From the NCBI GenBank assembly GCA_905183005.1, contig CAJJDO010000041.1:398908-462907 (forward strand): a DNA stretch of 64,000 bases, written 5' to 3'. Each line of letters opens with the position of its first letter. The first letter of the stretch is position 1. The translations under genes and the position numbers were made by a program. The notes beneath the pieces are model-generated. The model was not told the origin of the DNA. It saw only the letters and a list, made by a program, of their open reading frames with translations, and made no database searches. Of the stretch, positions 23,590 to 33,766 are shown piece after piece. The stretch is from Paramecium pentaurelia. Taxonomy: Eukaryota; Ciliophora; Oligohymenophorea; Peniculida; Parameciidae.

Positions 23590-26291
23590 ATGGGCAAAGG
23601 TTTAACAAAAAATGATCAAAGTAACAGTAGTTTCAATGTAAATTGTAAGTCTTCGTTAACAAGTATACTAATAGTTTCTAATTCTAGATTTTGATAAATT
23701 AGCAAGTCCTACTTAAATTCAGATATTAGATTATAATTCTCAATTAGTTAAAGGTAATACTAATATATTCTATAAAAGCATTTAATCTTTTAAAAAGTTA
23801 ACAATATGAACATGCCATTAAGTTAATTGACCATATATTAGTTAGATCTCCAAATTTAGCAGATGCATAATACTTGAAAGGTTCTAACTGTTATAATGGA
23901 TTTTAGGTTTAGCTTATCTTGGATTAAACAACTTACAATAAGCTTTATATTTTTGTCAAAAGGCAACTTAACTTGATAAAAAACATTCGAAAGCCATTGC
24001 TGAAATTGGTAAAAAATATTTTATATTTTAGGGAATATATACATATTGAATAAAAAGTACTAAGATGCTCTAAATGTATTTAATAAGTTAGTTGAAATGA
24101 ATGAAAGATCATTTGAAGGATATTTTGGAATGGCTTTTGTATTAACAATTTTAAACAATTTTGAGAAAGCACAATTTTATTATGAAACAGCCTTATAAAT
24201 TAAATAAAATGATAAAGGAGCATTATTAAATTATGGTACTTGATTTCTTTAAATTTAGGCCATTTAAAAGTAAAATAATAAAAATACGACTCAGCTTTAG
24301 AGTTATATTAACAAGCATTAGAATAAGATCAAATATATCTTGAAGCAATTTCATCTATATGTAATTTATTCATGATCTAAAAAAATTATGAAAATTTGCT
24401 TGAGTTTTGTGATAAACAATTAGAATAATAAATTCCATAAATTAAGATTGTTTTATTAAATTGCAAAAGTAATAAATATAAATAATTTATTTTTAGGCCA
24501 AGCTTATTATTCTTAGAAGTTATTTGATAAGTCAATTAATCTATGTAAAGAAGTATTGACACTTGATTCTAAAAACTTTGAAGGTTTATTTGGAATAGCA
24601 ATGAGTCTATTTAATTTAAATTATTTAAACCAATCTTTAGAATACTTTTAGAAAATCCTCAATGAATACCCAAAAGAAATTAAAACTTTAAAAATGATAA
24701 TAAGAATTTAAAGCACTCTATAATAATATACATAATTAAAAGAATATTGTGATTAATTAATAAAAATTGATTAAACTGATTATTCAACATATTATTTTAG
24801 AGGAATTGCTTTTATGCAATAATAAAATTATTAATATGCCCTTGATGACTTTAACAAAGTAGTTGTTCATGATTAAAGTAACTTTATGGCAATAAAGCAT
24901 AAAGGTAGTTATTATTTAAAATCTTAGGATTTTGTTTAAGTATGTTAAAAAAGTTCAATCAGGCAATATAATGCTATGAATCGATATTTAAATATATTTT
25001 AGACCAAAAAGAGAAATCTATATTATTATATGAAAAAGGTATTAATTTAAATGAAATAATAGGATTTTGCCATTTGAAATTGCATTAAAATCTAACAGCT
25101 AAACAAAATTTTGAAGAAGCTATAGAGGTAGATTCTAATAATTATGAATTAAAACTTAAAATTGCTAACTTATATAGAGATAATAAAAATTATGATTAAG
25201 CAAATAAATTGTATAATTAATTGATAAATGAAAATGGAAAGATACCTATATATTATATTGAAAAAGCTTACATGTGTGAATTATTATAAGATTATGTTAA
25301 TGCAAAGATACTGTATGATGAAGTTATAACATTGAATAATAAAAATTGTGAATATTATCTCAAAAGATGTAATTTATAATTTAAATTATTAGCTAAAATA
25401 AATTTTTAATTGTAACACTTTACTGAAGCCATGTAAGACTTATATTAAGGAATCAAGTTGGATGATTAATAATCAGAATTATATTTTGAACTAGGATAGA
25501 TACTTTATATTTAATAAAATTTCATAGAAGCTGCAGATATGTTTTATAAGGCTTGCACTTTAAATGATAATATTGAGAAATATCACATAAAATATTCGAT
25601 TGCTATGTAAATGTTATAGGCTGAAAATGAAGCAATTCATCATTTAGAATATGTTCTTAAAAAACATCCAGATTTCGATGACTGCATAGATGTTTTAGAA
25701 AGTTTACATACATAATCATGTTACACTAAAGAATATATTTAAGTGTTTTCATTTATCTTTATTTCATTTCTTTAGGAAGGCATTATTATTGATAATTTAA
25801 ATAAAGAGGAAATATATGATTAGATTAGAGATTTGTTAGAGAAAAGGTTAAATACAAAATTTCCTAAAATTCCAAATATTTTTTAAATAATATTCGATTT
25901 TATGAATAATTAAGAAAATATTAAGATAATTCATAATTAAAAGAATTTTAAGCAAGTCTTAAAAAACCTTTATAAAAATAATTTTAATAGTTTAGAATAA
26001 TTTGTATAATATATTATTGAAGTTTCTAAAAAAATGGGTTCTATATGGACTAATAATAGTAAAAAAGTTAATGGAATGATTAATAAAGAATTTTAAAAAG
26101 AAATTTTGAAGTTGGGATTAGAATCTTAATTTAGTAAATTTTAAAATAAAATTGTTTGTGCAGCAATTAGAGATTGTTTAGGATTAATCTAGATTATTAT
26201 TATTAATTCGAATGGAAATTTATCTTATTTAAAAAATATTATTGAATAAATATTTACAGATGGTAGTTTAATAAAACATGGTCAAAATTGA
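23590..26291 (+). CDS. TPR-repeat protein
   Basis: A protein of 823-834 residues built mainly from tetratricopeptide repeats, with eight clear introns: 23663-23687, 23754-23778 (AAG), 23881-23906 (starts GTT), 24009-24031, 24236-24258, 24469-24496, 24905-24927 and 25039-25062. A likely ninth lies at 25743-25775 (33 nt, starts GTG). The repeats show the usual A/G/Y/A pattern, for example LAYLGLNNLQQALYFCQKA, YDSALELYQQALEQD and FNQAIQCYESIF. They run from about residue 35 to 640. The last 180 residues are not TPR and include MGSIWTNNSKKVNGMINKEF. TPR arrays are protein-docking scaffolds, and in ciliates many serve in intraflagellar transport or chaperone complexes, but nothing specific identifies the partner here. 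All early introns fall in phase 1. Confidence 0.88.
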
Positions 26292-26387
26292 ATATAATTT
26301 TAATACTTTTTTGTCTAAAATTTATAATAGAATTTTATAAATTGTTCTGTTATATAATATATAAATATCTATTTATAAATATAATTA

Positions 26388-27458
26388 TCATATGACTATA
26401 ATATAAAGACTGAATAGTAAACTCAATAAATATCCTAATCCTGGACATTTAGTGCATTTATTGATTTGCTAATTCCATGTCAATTAATAAAGAGTTTCTT
26501 CTTTATAACATTTTTCTGGACTATTTAAAAGAGAGAATTTTTCAATTATTAAACCTTCATTACAAGAAGTAGATGTCCAATTACATAAATGAAGATAACC
26601 TTCAAAATCAGGAACAATATAATTATCTTCACATAATTATTATGTTCCATAATCTTTGCAAGCTCTTTATTCACAAGAATAACTAACAAGATTGAAATTA
26701 GTTCCAGTAACAGTGATACCATTAGATGTTTGAATTGTGTATCTACAAGTATCTGGAAATCTATTACAAAGCATTTCTTTGATTGAATCATCAGCATCAA
26801 TATCATTGATATCTGTACATTTAGTAACAGAGAATCTTGAACAATATCCAGTGTTATCTACTTTTAATAATCTTGTAGTTGATTCATTATTGGTTTAATT
26901 GGTTTGAACTTCTCCTTCATCAATAGGATTTAATAGCCATGAACAATAATAACCACTATTATCTTCTTGACTTGAATCACAAATTTCTTATTATTTAATA
27001 TTATTGCATATAACAGGAATTTCTTCTTCTGGTTATTCCTAAATTTAACATTAAACACCATCTTCATCTGGCTAATTTAACCATTAACAATTTTATTTAG
27101 TTTCACATTCTTCTTAGATGTCTAAACTAGTACAATCTCCTCTTAAATTTTTACATAGATTTTCTTCTGAATTAAAATAACATAAATTCTTTTAATCACT
27201 ATTGCATGAATTTTTATCTAAATAATCACTACATAATTTATCTCTGCATTTCCCTGTTTTACCATCAGAATCAGCTTTCCAAAAACAAAATTATTGACAA
27301 TCAACTTCACTTAAAATCTAACTACATCTACAAGCACTTTATAAAGTTTCAACAACATCATATTCTATTTCATCTTCATCTTATGCTTTTAAAATTGAAA
27401 TTAAAAGGAGTATTACATATAACATTTTTGAATAAAATAATATTATAGATAAATTCAT
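26388..27458 (-). CDS. Cysteine-rich GPI-anchored surface protein
   Basis: An intronless 356-residue frame from ATG 27458 to TGA 26388-26390. The signal peptide (MLYVILLLISILKA, after a short N-terminal extension) is followed by about 30 cysteines in spaced groups such as CRCSQILSEVDCQQFCFW and GKCRDKLCSDYL. The C-terminus (GLGYLLSLLFSLYIIVI) is a hydrophobic GPI-type tail. The cysteine pattern recalls the repetitive disulphide-rich surface proteins of Paramecium, although it is far shorter than the immobilisation antigens. The expected location is the outer face of the cell or cilium membrane. A second in-frame Met at 27425 immediately precedes the hydrophobic core and may be the true start. 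Confidence 0.85.
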
Positions 27459-27957
27459 TTTAAAAATCTATTCAACTTAAATTCTAATATTATTTATTAT
27501 ATCAAATAAATAAATGAAAAGTATTAATTTAAAATTATTTTTTAAGTTTGTATAATATTAGAATTCAGTTTAGAATTCATATATTATTTTAAATAAGAGA
27601 AAATATAATTAATATCAAATATTACAGTATTTTTTATTTTGTGATATTAAATAATAAGTATATTGATATTCATTTAATAAGTTATATTAGAAATACTCAA
27701 TAACATAAATTATATAATCTGAATTAAATATTAATAATATTTTTCTTAAAATTAAATTTATATATGCAAAACTACAATAACTATAAATTTATTTTAGTAT
27801 TATAAATTCATTGATATTTTAAGCTTGCAATTATTTAATACTCAATATAAACATTTAATAAAAATTATTAAATATTTATTTTATGTTACATTAAAAAAAC
27901 TCAGATAAACATAAAAAATAGAAATACATACTTAACTCACCTAAATTATCTGCTGGA
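27459..27957. other. AT-rich intergenic region
   Basis: About 500 bp with no convincing coding frame on either strand. It lies between divergent genes, so it should hold both promoters. No motif stands out. Confidence 0.5.
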
Positions 27958-28626
27958 ATGTTTTCTAATTAACATTCTGTCATATCTCAATTGATTTCTA
28001 ATAAAATCAAAGGAAATTAACAATAATAAAATATATCAAGGACCACGTGTGAATTTAGAGCTCCAACTCCTATCTCTCCTCCAAAATCTGGATCTTTTTC
28101 TAATAAATTTAATTATAATAGCCTTTCTTAACTTTCAAGAGTTAATAGCAATTGCAATCTAGATAATATTCAGTAGGATTAAAATAAATAAGATGAGACT
28201 AATGTTGAATAAGGGGATGTCAGTATTAGATTAAGAAATAATGAAGAAGATGTAATCTAAAAAGTGTAAAAGAATCTCAAGTTAATAGGAGAATAAATTA
28301 ATAAAAAAAAATGTAGTTAAATTAATTCATTTCTATTGCTTTCATGGTAAAAACAATTAAATCAAAATTGTGAAAAACTAATTAAAGCACTTTCTTTATA
28401 ATTGAATTCTTCTTAAAATTTTTATAAACCATCTTTACATTGTGAATCTGTTATCTAATTATAAAGACAATTAAATGAAGAAAAGAAAAATAGACTATTG
28501 GTTGAAGAATAAACTAGTAAAATTATACAGAGTTAAGAATAATAAATTAAATAATATGTATATTTATATATAATGTAGATTATAACCATTCAAATGCTTG
28601 ATCAAGAACTCAACCTTAAATAATGA
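27958..28626 (+). CDS. Unknown Ser/Asn-rich protein with C-terminal coiled coil
   Basis: A 222-codon frame from ATG 27958 to TGA 28624-28626. A 21-nt segment at 28558-28578 has intron borders (GTA...TAG) and can be removed without changing frame, giving 215 residues. The N-terminal half is Ser/Asn/Pro-rich (RAPTPISPPKSGSFSNK). The second half has heptads (RQLNEEKKNRLLVEEQTSKI). There is no family match. The stop overlaps the next ATG by four bases, so this and the following frame may be one gene interrupted by a frameshift. Confidence 0.6.
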
Positions 28627-29234
28627 GTTTTTCTTCCAAAAATAATTAAATTGATTATAAAAATGAAAATAGCACATATTATATATTTTTTATTATTTAA
28701 GATTCAATGAATAAACTAGATTTAAGTGTAGTTACTTAATTTCAATAATAAGAAGATAAAGATCCTTAAAAACAATATGATATTGTCATCCCAATCCAAC
28801 CAAGAAAATTAAGATCCTTTAATTAATTAAGGAATAAGAAGGTTAGCCAGTCAATATAATCAAAAAAAAAAGATTAAGAAGTCTCCATATGCAGTATTGA
28901 TAGATTTGCTTAATTTCCTTAAAGCTTTCAATAAAAACATTCTTTTAAATCTCTAATGGAACAATACTTCTAATAAATAAATTAAAAATAAAATAAACCA
29001 AGATAAATTTCATAAAAAACTAATAGATTAAGAAATTATTCCAATTACATAGAACCTGTCAATATTAAAAATGTCAAAAAGTCTCGAAATGAAATTCTTA
29101 TTCAAGATTTTAGTACATATTCTAATAGATAAATCAAATTATCAGAAATGTGTAAAGATATAATGGTCTTCAAACCTCTTAAAAATTAATCTTCTTATTT
29201 TCCTTAATTAAAATTTCACTTTCATATTAAATGA
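28623..29234 (+). CDS. Unknown basic protein overlapping the previous gene
   Basis: A 203-residue frame from ATG 28623 to TGA 29232-29234. It begins MSFSSKNNQIDYKNENS, has an early hydrophobic run (YYIFFII) and then a basic Gln/Lys/Ser-rich body (VIPIQPRKLRSFNQLRNKK, NIKNVKKSRNEILIQDF), ending in FHFHIK. No domain is recognised. It lies in frame -1 relative to the preceding ORF, with an ATGA overlap, and 36 bp before ICMT. Whether it is independently translated or is the second half of the upstream gene cannot be settled by reading. Confidence 0.55.
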
Positions 29235-29270
29235 TAAATATATATTCTCGTTCCTAATTTAATAATAATA

Positions 29271-30134
29271 ATGTTAATAAATAAAGAATTATATTTAATA
29301 TAATGGATAATCATAGCGCTCACACTTTCTTTGTTACTTCTCTTTGATACCGTACTTATTTAGATTTCAATTATTGGATCATTATTTTATTTTACTTGGA
29401 AATTAAGCCCAAAACGTTACCCAAAATTAGGAATTGAAATTTCAAAAATAAATGCAACTTGTGTTGTATTTGGATTCCTTATCTACTTTGCTTGGATTAT
29501 CAGAGAGAATCATGTAGGATTCAGTATTTTCTTAATGAATTAAGTCTTATTTCATATGGGTGAGATGTTGCATGTGGCATTCTATAAATTCAATTTATTA
29601 AAATGGGGAAGTATATATTTTAATAATTAGGTTATTTAATCAATCATAGTTTTGGATATAATTTAGCAATATCATTCTCAATATCAGAATATTTTGTAGA
29701 ATCCTATTTTTTCAATAAGAATTATTAAACATTGATTTTAATTGGTGTATTATGTACATTGGTTGGACATATATTTAGAATTGGTGCATTTATATCAGCA
29801 AAACAAAGTTTTCATCATTAAGTTTAAAGTAAAAAAGCATCTGACCATATCTTGATTACAACAGGAATTTATAAGTATTAGCATATTGTTATTTCATAGA
29901 TTCAGCAGACACCCTAGTTATTTTGGCTTTTTCATATATTCTCTGGGATAATAAATAATATTGTAGAATCCTATTTCCTTTATTGCTTATATTCCTGTCT
30001 TATATAAATTTTTTATTTAGAGAATTTATTTAGAGGAATATTACCTTTATTAATTCTTTGGTCGTGCATATTAGGATTATAGTGAAAATACACCCGTTTT
30101 GATACCATTTATAGAGTATTATTTAAGATTCTGA
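29271..30134 (+). CDS. ICMT: Isoprenylcysteine carboxyl methyltransferase
   Basis: A 272-residue multi-pass protein with introns 29611-29630 (only 20 nt) and 29875-29899 (25 nt). Hydrophobic segments fill the N-terminal two thirds. The conserved region includes SYLINHSFGYNLA, then the substrate/cofactor motif IYKFSRHPSYFGFFIYSLG, ILQNPISFIAY, and RIYLEEYYLYQFFGRAYQDY with the closing IPFIEYYLRF. ICMT transfers a methyl group from SAM to the prenylated C-terminal cysteine of CAAX proteins at the ER. Splicing both introns restores the family alignment exactly, and the 20-nt intron is among the shortest seen in this window. The start MLINKELYLIQ precedes the first membrane segment. Confidence 0.94.
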
Positions 30135-30317
30135 AATATATATAATACAATGTTGATTATTCCAAAATATACAGATCTTTTAAGATGAAATAATCTTAAT
30201 CTACAATATCATTTGATCAATAAAGTTATTGTTACATTTTGATTTTTTAGTTTTTAATAAATTTAATTTAATAATTTATATAAATTGCCAAATAAAAATG
30301 GGACACTTAAAATATTA

Positions 30318-30995
30318 TCAAAAACCCCATTTAATTCTATTTATATGGAATTGCTTTTCATTAAATCCAGCTTCTTTAGCATAACTATTTTATTAGCCAA
30401 TTGAATTTTAGTTTGTTTCAGAAGAATTAAAATATCTTTAGGTTGGAATTTATCTTGGTATTTCTCTATGTTAATCATTAGATTCTTCAATTTCTATTTC
30501 TCTCCATAATTTTTGAAGTTTAGTATCAATTTCAAGCATTAATCGTTTATTATTTGATCTCTCAGCATAAACTGAATCTTCAATCAATTCAGATAATTAA
30601 TCTAATCTCTCTGTAGTTTTAGAACTTTATCTGATATCTGAGATTTGTCTATGATATTTCTCTTCAATTTTCTTTCTTATTGTTAATTATTCTTAAACAT
30701 CTTTATCAAGATCAAAAAAGACCTTTTTGGCTTATAAATTAAAATTGGTTTTAAGATAGTGTTTTTCAATACTAATTTAACAATTTGGAACTGTACATTT
30801 TTTCTAATTAAAATTAATGCATACTTCAATAAACCTACATAAAGGACATAATTTAAGATTGCAATTAATTTATGACTCATAGAACTCCTAACCAAATTTT
30901 GACTCGTATATTATGGGACACTATGAACCCATACAACATAGATCATATTTAGGTGGCCAATAAGTATTATAACCTTTCTCAACTTCAATTTACAT
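30318..30995 (-). CDS. Cysteine-rich zinc-binding-like protein with coiled coil, unknown
   Basis: An intronless 225-residue frame from ATG 30995 to TGA 30318-30320. The first 85 residues carry paired cysteines (LCCMGSQCP, NCNLKLCPLCRF, VCINF...KKCTVPNC) compatible with one or two zinc sites of RING or treble-clef type, though the spacing does not match a standard RING. The middle is a basic helix (VQEQLTIRKKIEEKY), followed by further heptads to about residue 170. The C-terminus is polar and ends RIKWGF. The start codon is only 11 bp from that of the divergent gene. Confidence 0.75.
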
Positions 30996-31006
30996 TTATA
31001 TAAATA
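30996..31006. promoter_or_regulatory. 11-bp gap between divergent start codons
   Basis: Only 11 bases separate the ATGs at 30995 (minus) and 31007 (plus). If both starts are right, each transcript must begin inside the other gene's coding region, or one true start is further downstream. Confidence 0.5.
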
Positions 31007-32625
31007 ATGAATAATCATAGTACTTAAATTGATATATTACCTAAACTGATTACTAATCAACAAAAACTTTTAGATCCTATACATATTAGAAACACCTAAT
31101 AGCGTCATTCTTAGTATCTAAATATTTATAATAACATTAGAAATGAATCAAAGATCTTGCCTCATATAGAAAGAAAATCAATGTTGTAAGGTAATTCTAA
31201 GCAAATGGTAGTTTAACGTATAATTTCAATATATAAATAAAGGATTTATGTATAGTTTTGATTACAATACTAGAAACTTTGGAACAAGTTGTGATAGAGG
31301 TTTTTCTGGATTATCTAGTTATCATCTATCATAAAAATTTGGACATTTAGGTACCAAATTATAGCCAGTTGAGAAAAATATAGCAGCTGATCTGACTGAT
31401 GGAGAAGATGTAGAAGAAATAAAAAAAGATGAAAGATTGTTTTATAAGAAAATATACAAATATAATTAAATGCCTGTTTTGGCATTGATAAAATCTTTTG
31501 AAATTGATTGGATTAAAGAGAAAGATGACTAAGTTAATAGAAAATTATCAAAGAGTCTAATATTAAATTTTTTTACAACTTTACAAATTCTAAATACTCA
31601 TTAGGATTTTATTGAATTTTTTATGAAAAATTTATAACTGTTAGAATTGAATACTGTTGCTTTAAAATAGAAAGGATTACATCAGTTAAAAACTAAAGTT
31701 AATAAATTTAAAAATGAAGATTTTCCAGCATCTTATTTAATTATTTCAAATCAATCTGGAAAAGGATATTTTAAAATTAATTTTCCAAAAATCGAAATTT
31801 ATTTTTAAGAATATTAATATGTATAAACTATATAATTGTCACCAATGAAACTATATGAATTGGTTAATAATAATTTCTTTTAGATAGCTGAAATAGTTTC
31901 AGAAATTAATGTTGATTTTACAATTCTCAAATAAAAATTATTGTAATAAATAGAAAATCAAGCTAAGGTAGAATAAAAAATAGAAGAGAAAATGAAACCT
32001 TAAATGTAAAATTCTGATTAAATCTAATTGGCAAATAAAATAGAATCCTAATAAAAAGTTTTAGTCACTAAACCAACTATACCAGATGTTGCAATAATAA
32101 TAAGTGAAAGTAAGAATAATAATAAATAAAGAAAAAAGTGAATTTCCAGAAAAGATTTTAAATAAGAGAATGATTAAATGTGTTGCTTAAAAGGATGAGA
32201 AAAATTATTTATGTGTAGATTTTCTACCAATTTAATTTATAATTAAAGAAAAAGTGTCATAAAAAACTATAAAATTGTATTCTCCAACCTTTAAAGAATT
32301 TAATGAATTTCTAACCTAATTAGGATCTAAGCATGTGAAACAAATTATAGATGAATATTTAATTACAACATTTGATCTTAAACCAGAAGATTTTGATTAT
32401 AAAGAATTTAAAAAAGGAACTTAAATTAATTTTAGTTTTCCAACATTTTCAGAATTAAATTTAGAAATAACTGAAGAGCATCTTAATAATGGATTGATCT
32501 CTGTTTATGTTAAAGAAATTGAGATAAATAACAAAGATTTATAAATAATTATGGAGTAATAAAATTATAGCAATTAATAGACCTTGTACATTTGGAATAT
32601 ATAATCAATTAACTTGTATGACTGA
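31007..32625 (+). CDS. Unknown protein, 523 residues
   Basis: The frame needs two introns, both ending in AAG: 31218-31242 (25 nt) and 32110-32131 (22 nt). After splicing it runs from ATG 31007 to TGA 32623-32625. The N-terminal 90 residues are polar. Next comes a soluble helical region (LILNFFTTLQILNTHQDFIE), a Lys-rich coiled segment near residues 320-360, and a C-terminal region of mixed strands (KNYLCVDFLPIQFIIKEKV, NFSFPTFSELNLEITEEHL). There is no signal peptide or membrane span and I recognise no family. The downstream Met in MLQGNSKQMVV is an alternative start that would widen the gap to the divergent neighbour. Confidence 0.75.
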
Positions 32626-33044
32626 GAAAAGAAATTGTACATCAAAAGAATTAACAAATATATTGTAAAAGAAATACTAAGTAAAATTTTAACTTATATG
32701 ATAAATGGAATTATTTGTATATTATAAATTTATTATTAATAAATGAGTATATTTAAATTATAAGGTTATAAGATGACTATGATAATAATAAACTTTATTA
32801 CTTTTATTAAAATCTTAATATATGAAGTTAATATTATAATAAAATGAATATAGGAAAATAATTTAGTGAATATATATAAGGTTTTAATTTAAGTATATTA
32901 TAAATAACTTTAGTGTAAAATGATAATATGTTTGATTAAAATAAATAAAATGGTTATTATTGTTATCTAATAGTGTAGTTGATAATTAATATACTCTTAT
33001 ATTAAAATATTAATTAAAAATAGATGAAATTGGTATTTAAATAT
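32626..33044. other. AT-rich spacer between convergent genes
   Basis: About 420 bp with no open frame worth reporting on either strand. Confidence 0.5.
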
Positions 33045-33733
33045 TCATATCCCATTATTATTTTCTAGAAATTTGTCTAAGGCTCCTGAAGTTTTTGATT
33101 TACCTTACTAATTTTGAGTTTGACTTGTTTTCTTTTTTTAATGATGAATGGCTAAACAACTTAGAAATTATAATTCTTGATTTTCTTTAATTAAATTTAC
33201 TAGAGTATTAATTAATTATGATTACTTAAATCATCTTCTTTTATTGTTTTTCTTTAATCTTGTTTAATTTGATCCTTTACTTTATTTAACAAAAGTTCAC
33301 CAAATTCTTCAATAGCTTTCAACATATATTAATAAGCTTCAGGTTTGAATTATGGTTTCTATTCATCCTCTTTTAGAATTGTTTTCAATCTAGATAATGG
33401 GAAGAATGCTTTCAATTTATAAATAGAAGAGACTTACTTTAAGGAGTTGTTAATTAATTTTGTTAAACCTACTCTTTCAATTGTCTGGCTCTTTCTTAAT
33501 ATCTCTTGAATATATAATATATATTACTATTCTTTATAATCTTTAGGTAAATCCTTCCACATTTAACTAAGAACTTGAAGTGAATACTTGCCCTCATCCT
33601 TCTTATCTTTCATAAATAATTAATAAGCAGATAATTGCTAAACAACTGGTTATACAGGTGTTGGCTATTTTGAGTTAATAGTGTCATCAATAGTAATGAC
33701 CTTTTATCCTGACTCTAGTATTTGCTTTTTCAT
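33045..33733 (-). CDS. HMG-box-like plus histone-fold protein
   Basis: A 220-residue protein with one 26-nt intron at 33200-33225. Residues about 35-85 resemble an HMG box (LSAYQLFMKDKKDEGKYSLQ, QMWKDLPKDYKEQQQY). Residues about 110-185 match the H2A-like histone fold of NF-YC/CHRAC15/POLE4 proteins (FFPLSRLKTILKEDE, PEAYQYMLKAIEEFGELLL, KTIKEDDLINLI). The tail is Lys/Gln-rich. Histone-fold proteins of this type dimerise with an H2B-like partner in transcription, replication or remodelling complexes. Joining the two domains in one small protein is unusual. The HMG part is short and diverged, so that half is less certain than the histone fold. The start is 33 bp from the RAD50 start on the other strand, suggesting shared regulation. 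Confidence 0.8.
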
Positions 33734-33766
33734 TTTCCGCGTAATTTTATAAATTAATTTTTAAAA
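33734..33766. promoter_or_regulatory. 33-bp divergent promoter between HMG/histone-fold gene and RAD50
   Basis: A 33-bp gap between two start codons, containing a CGCG tetramer (33738-33741 region) that stands out in this AT-rich background. It must hold both transcription starts and 5' leaders. Confidence 0.45.
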
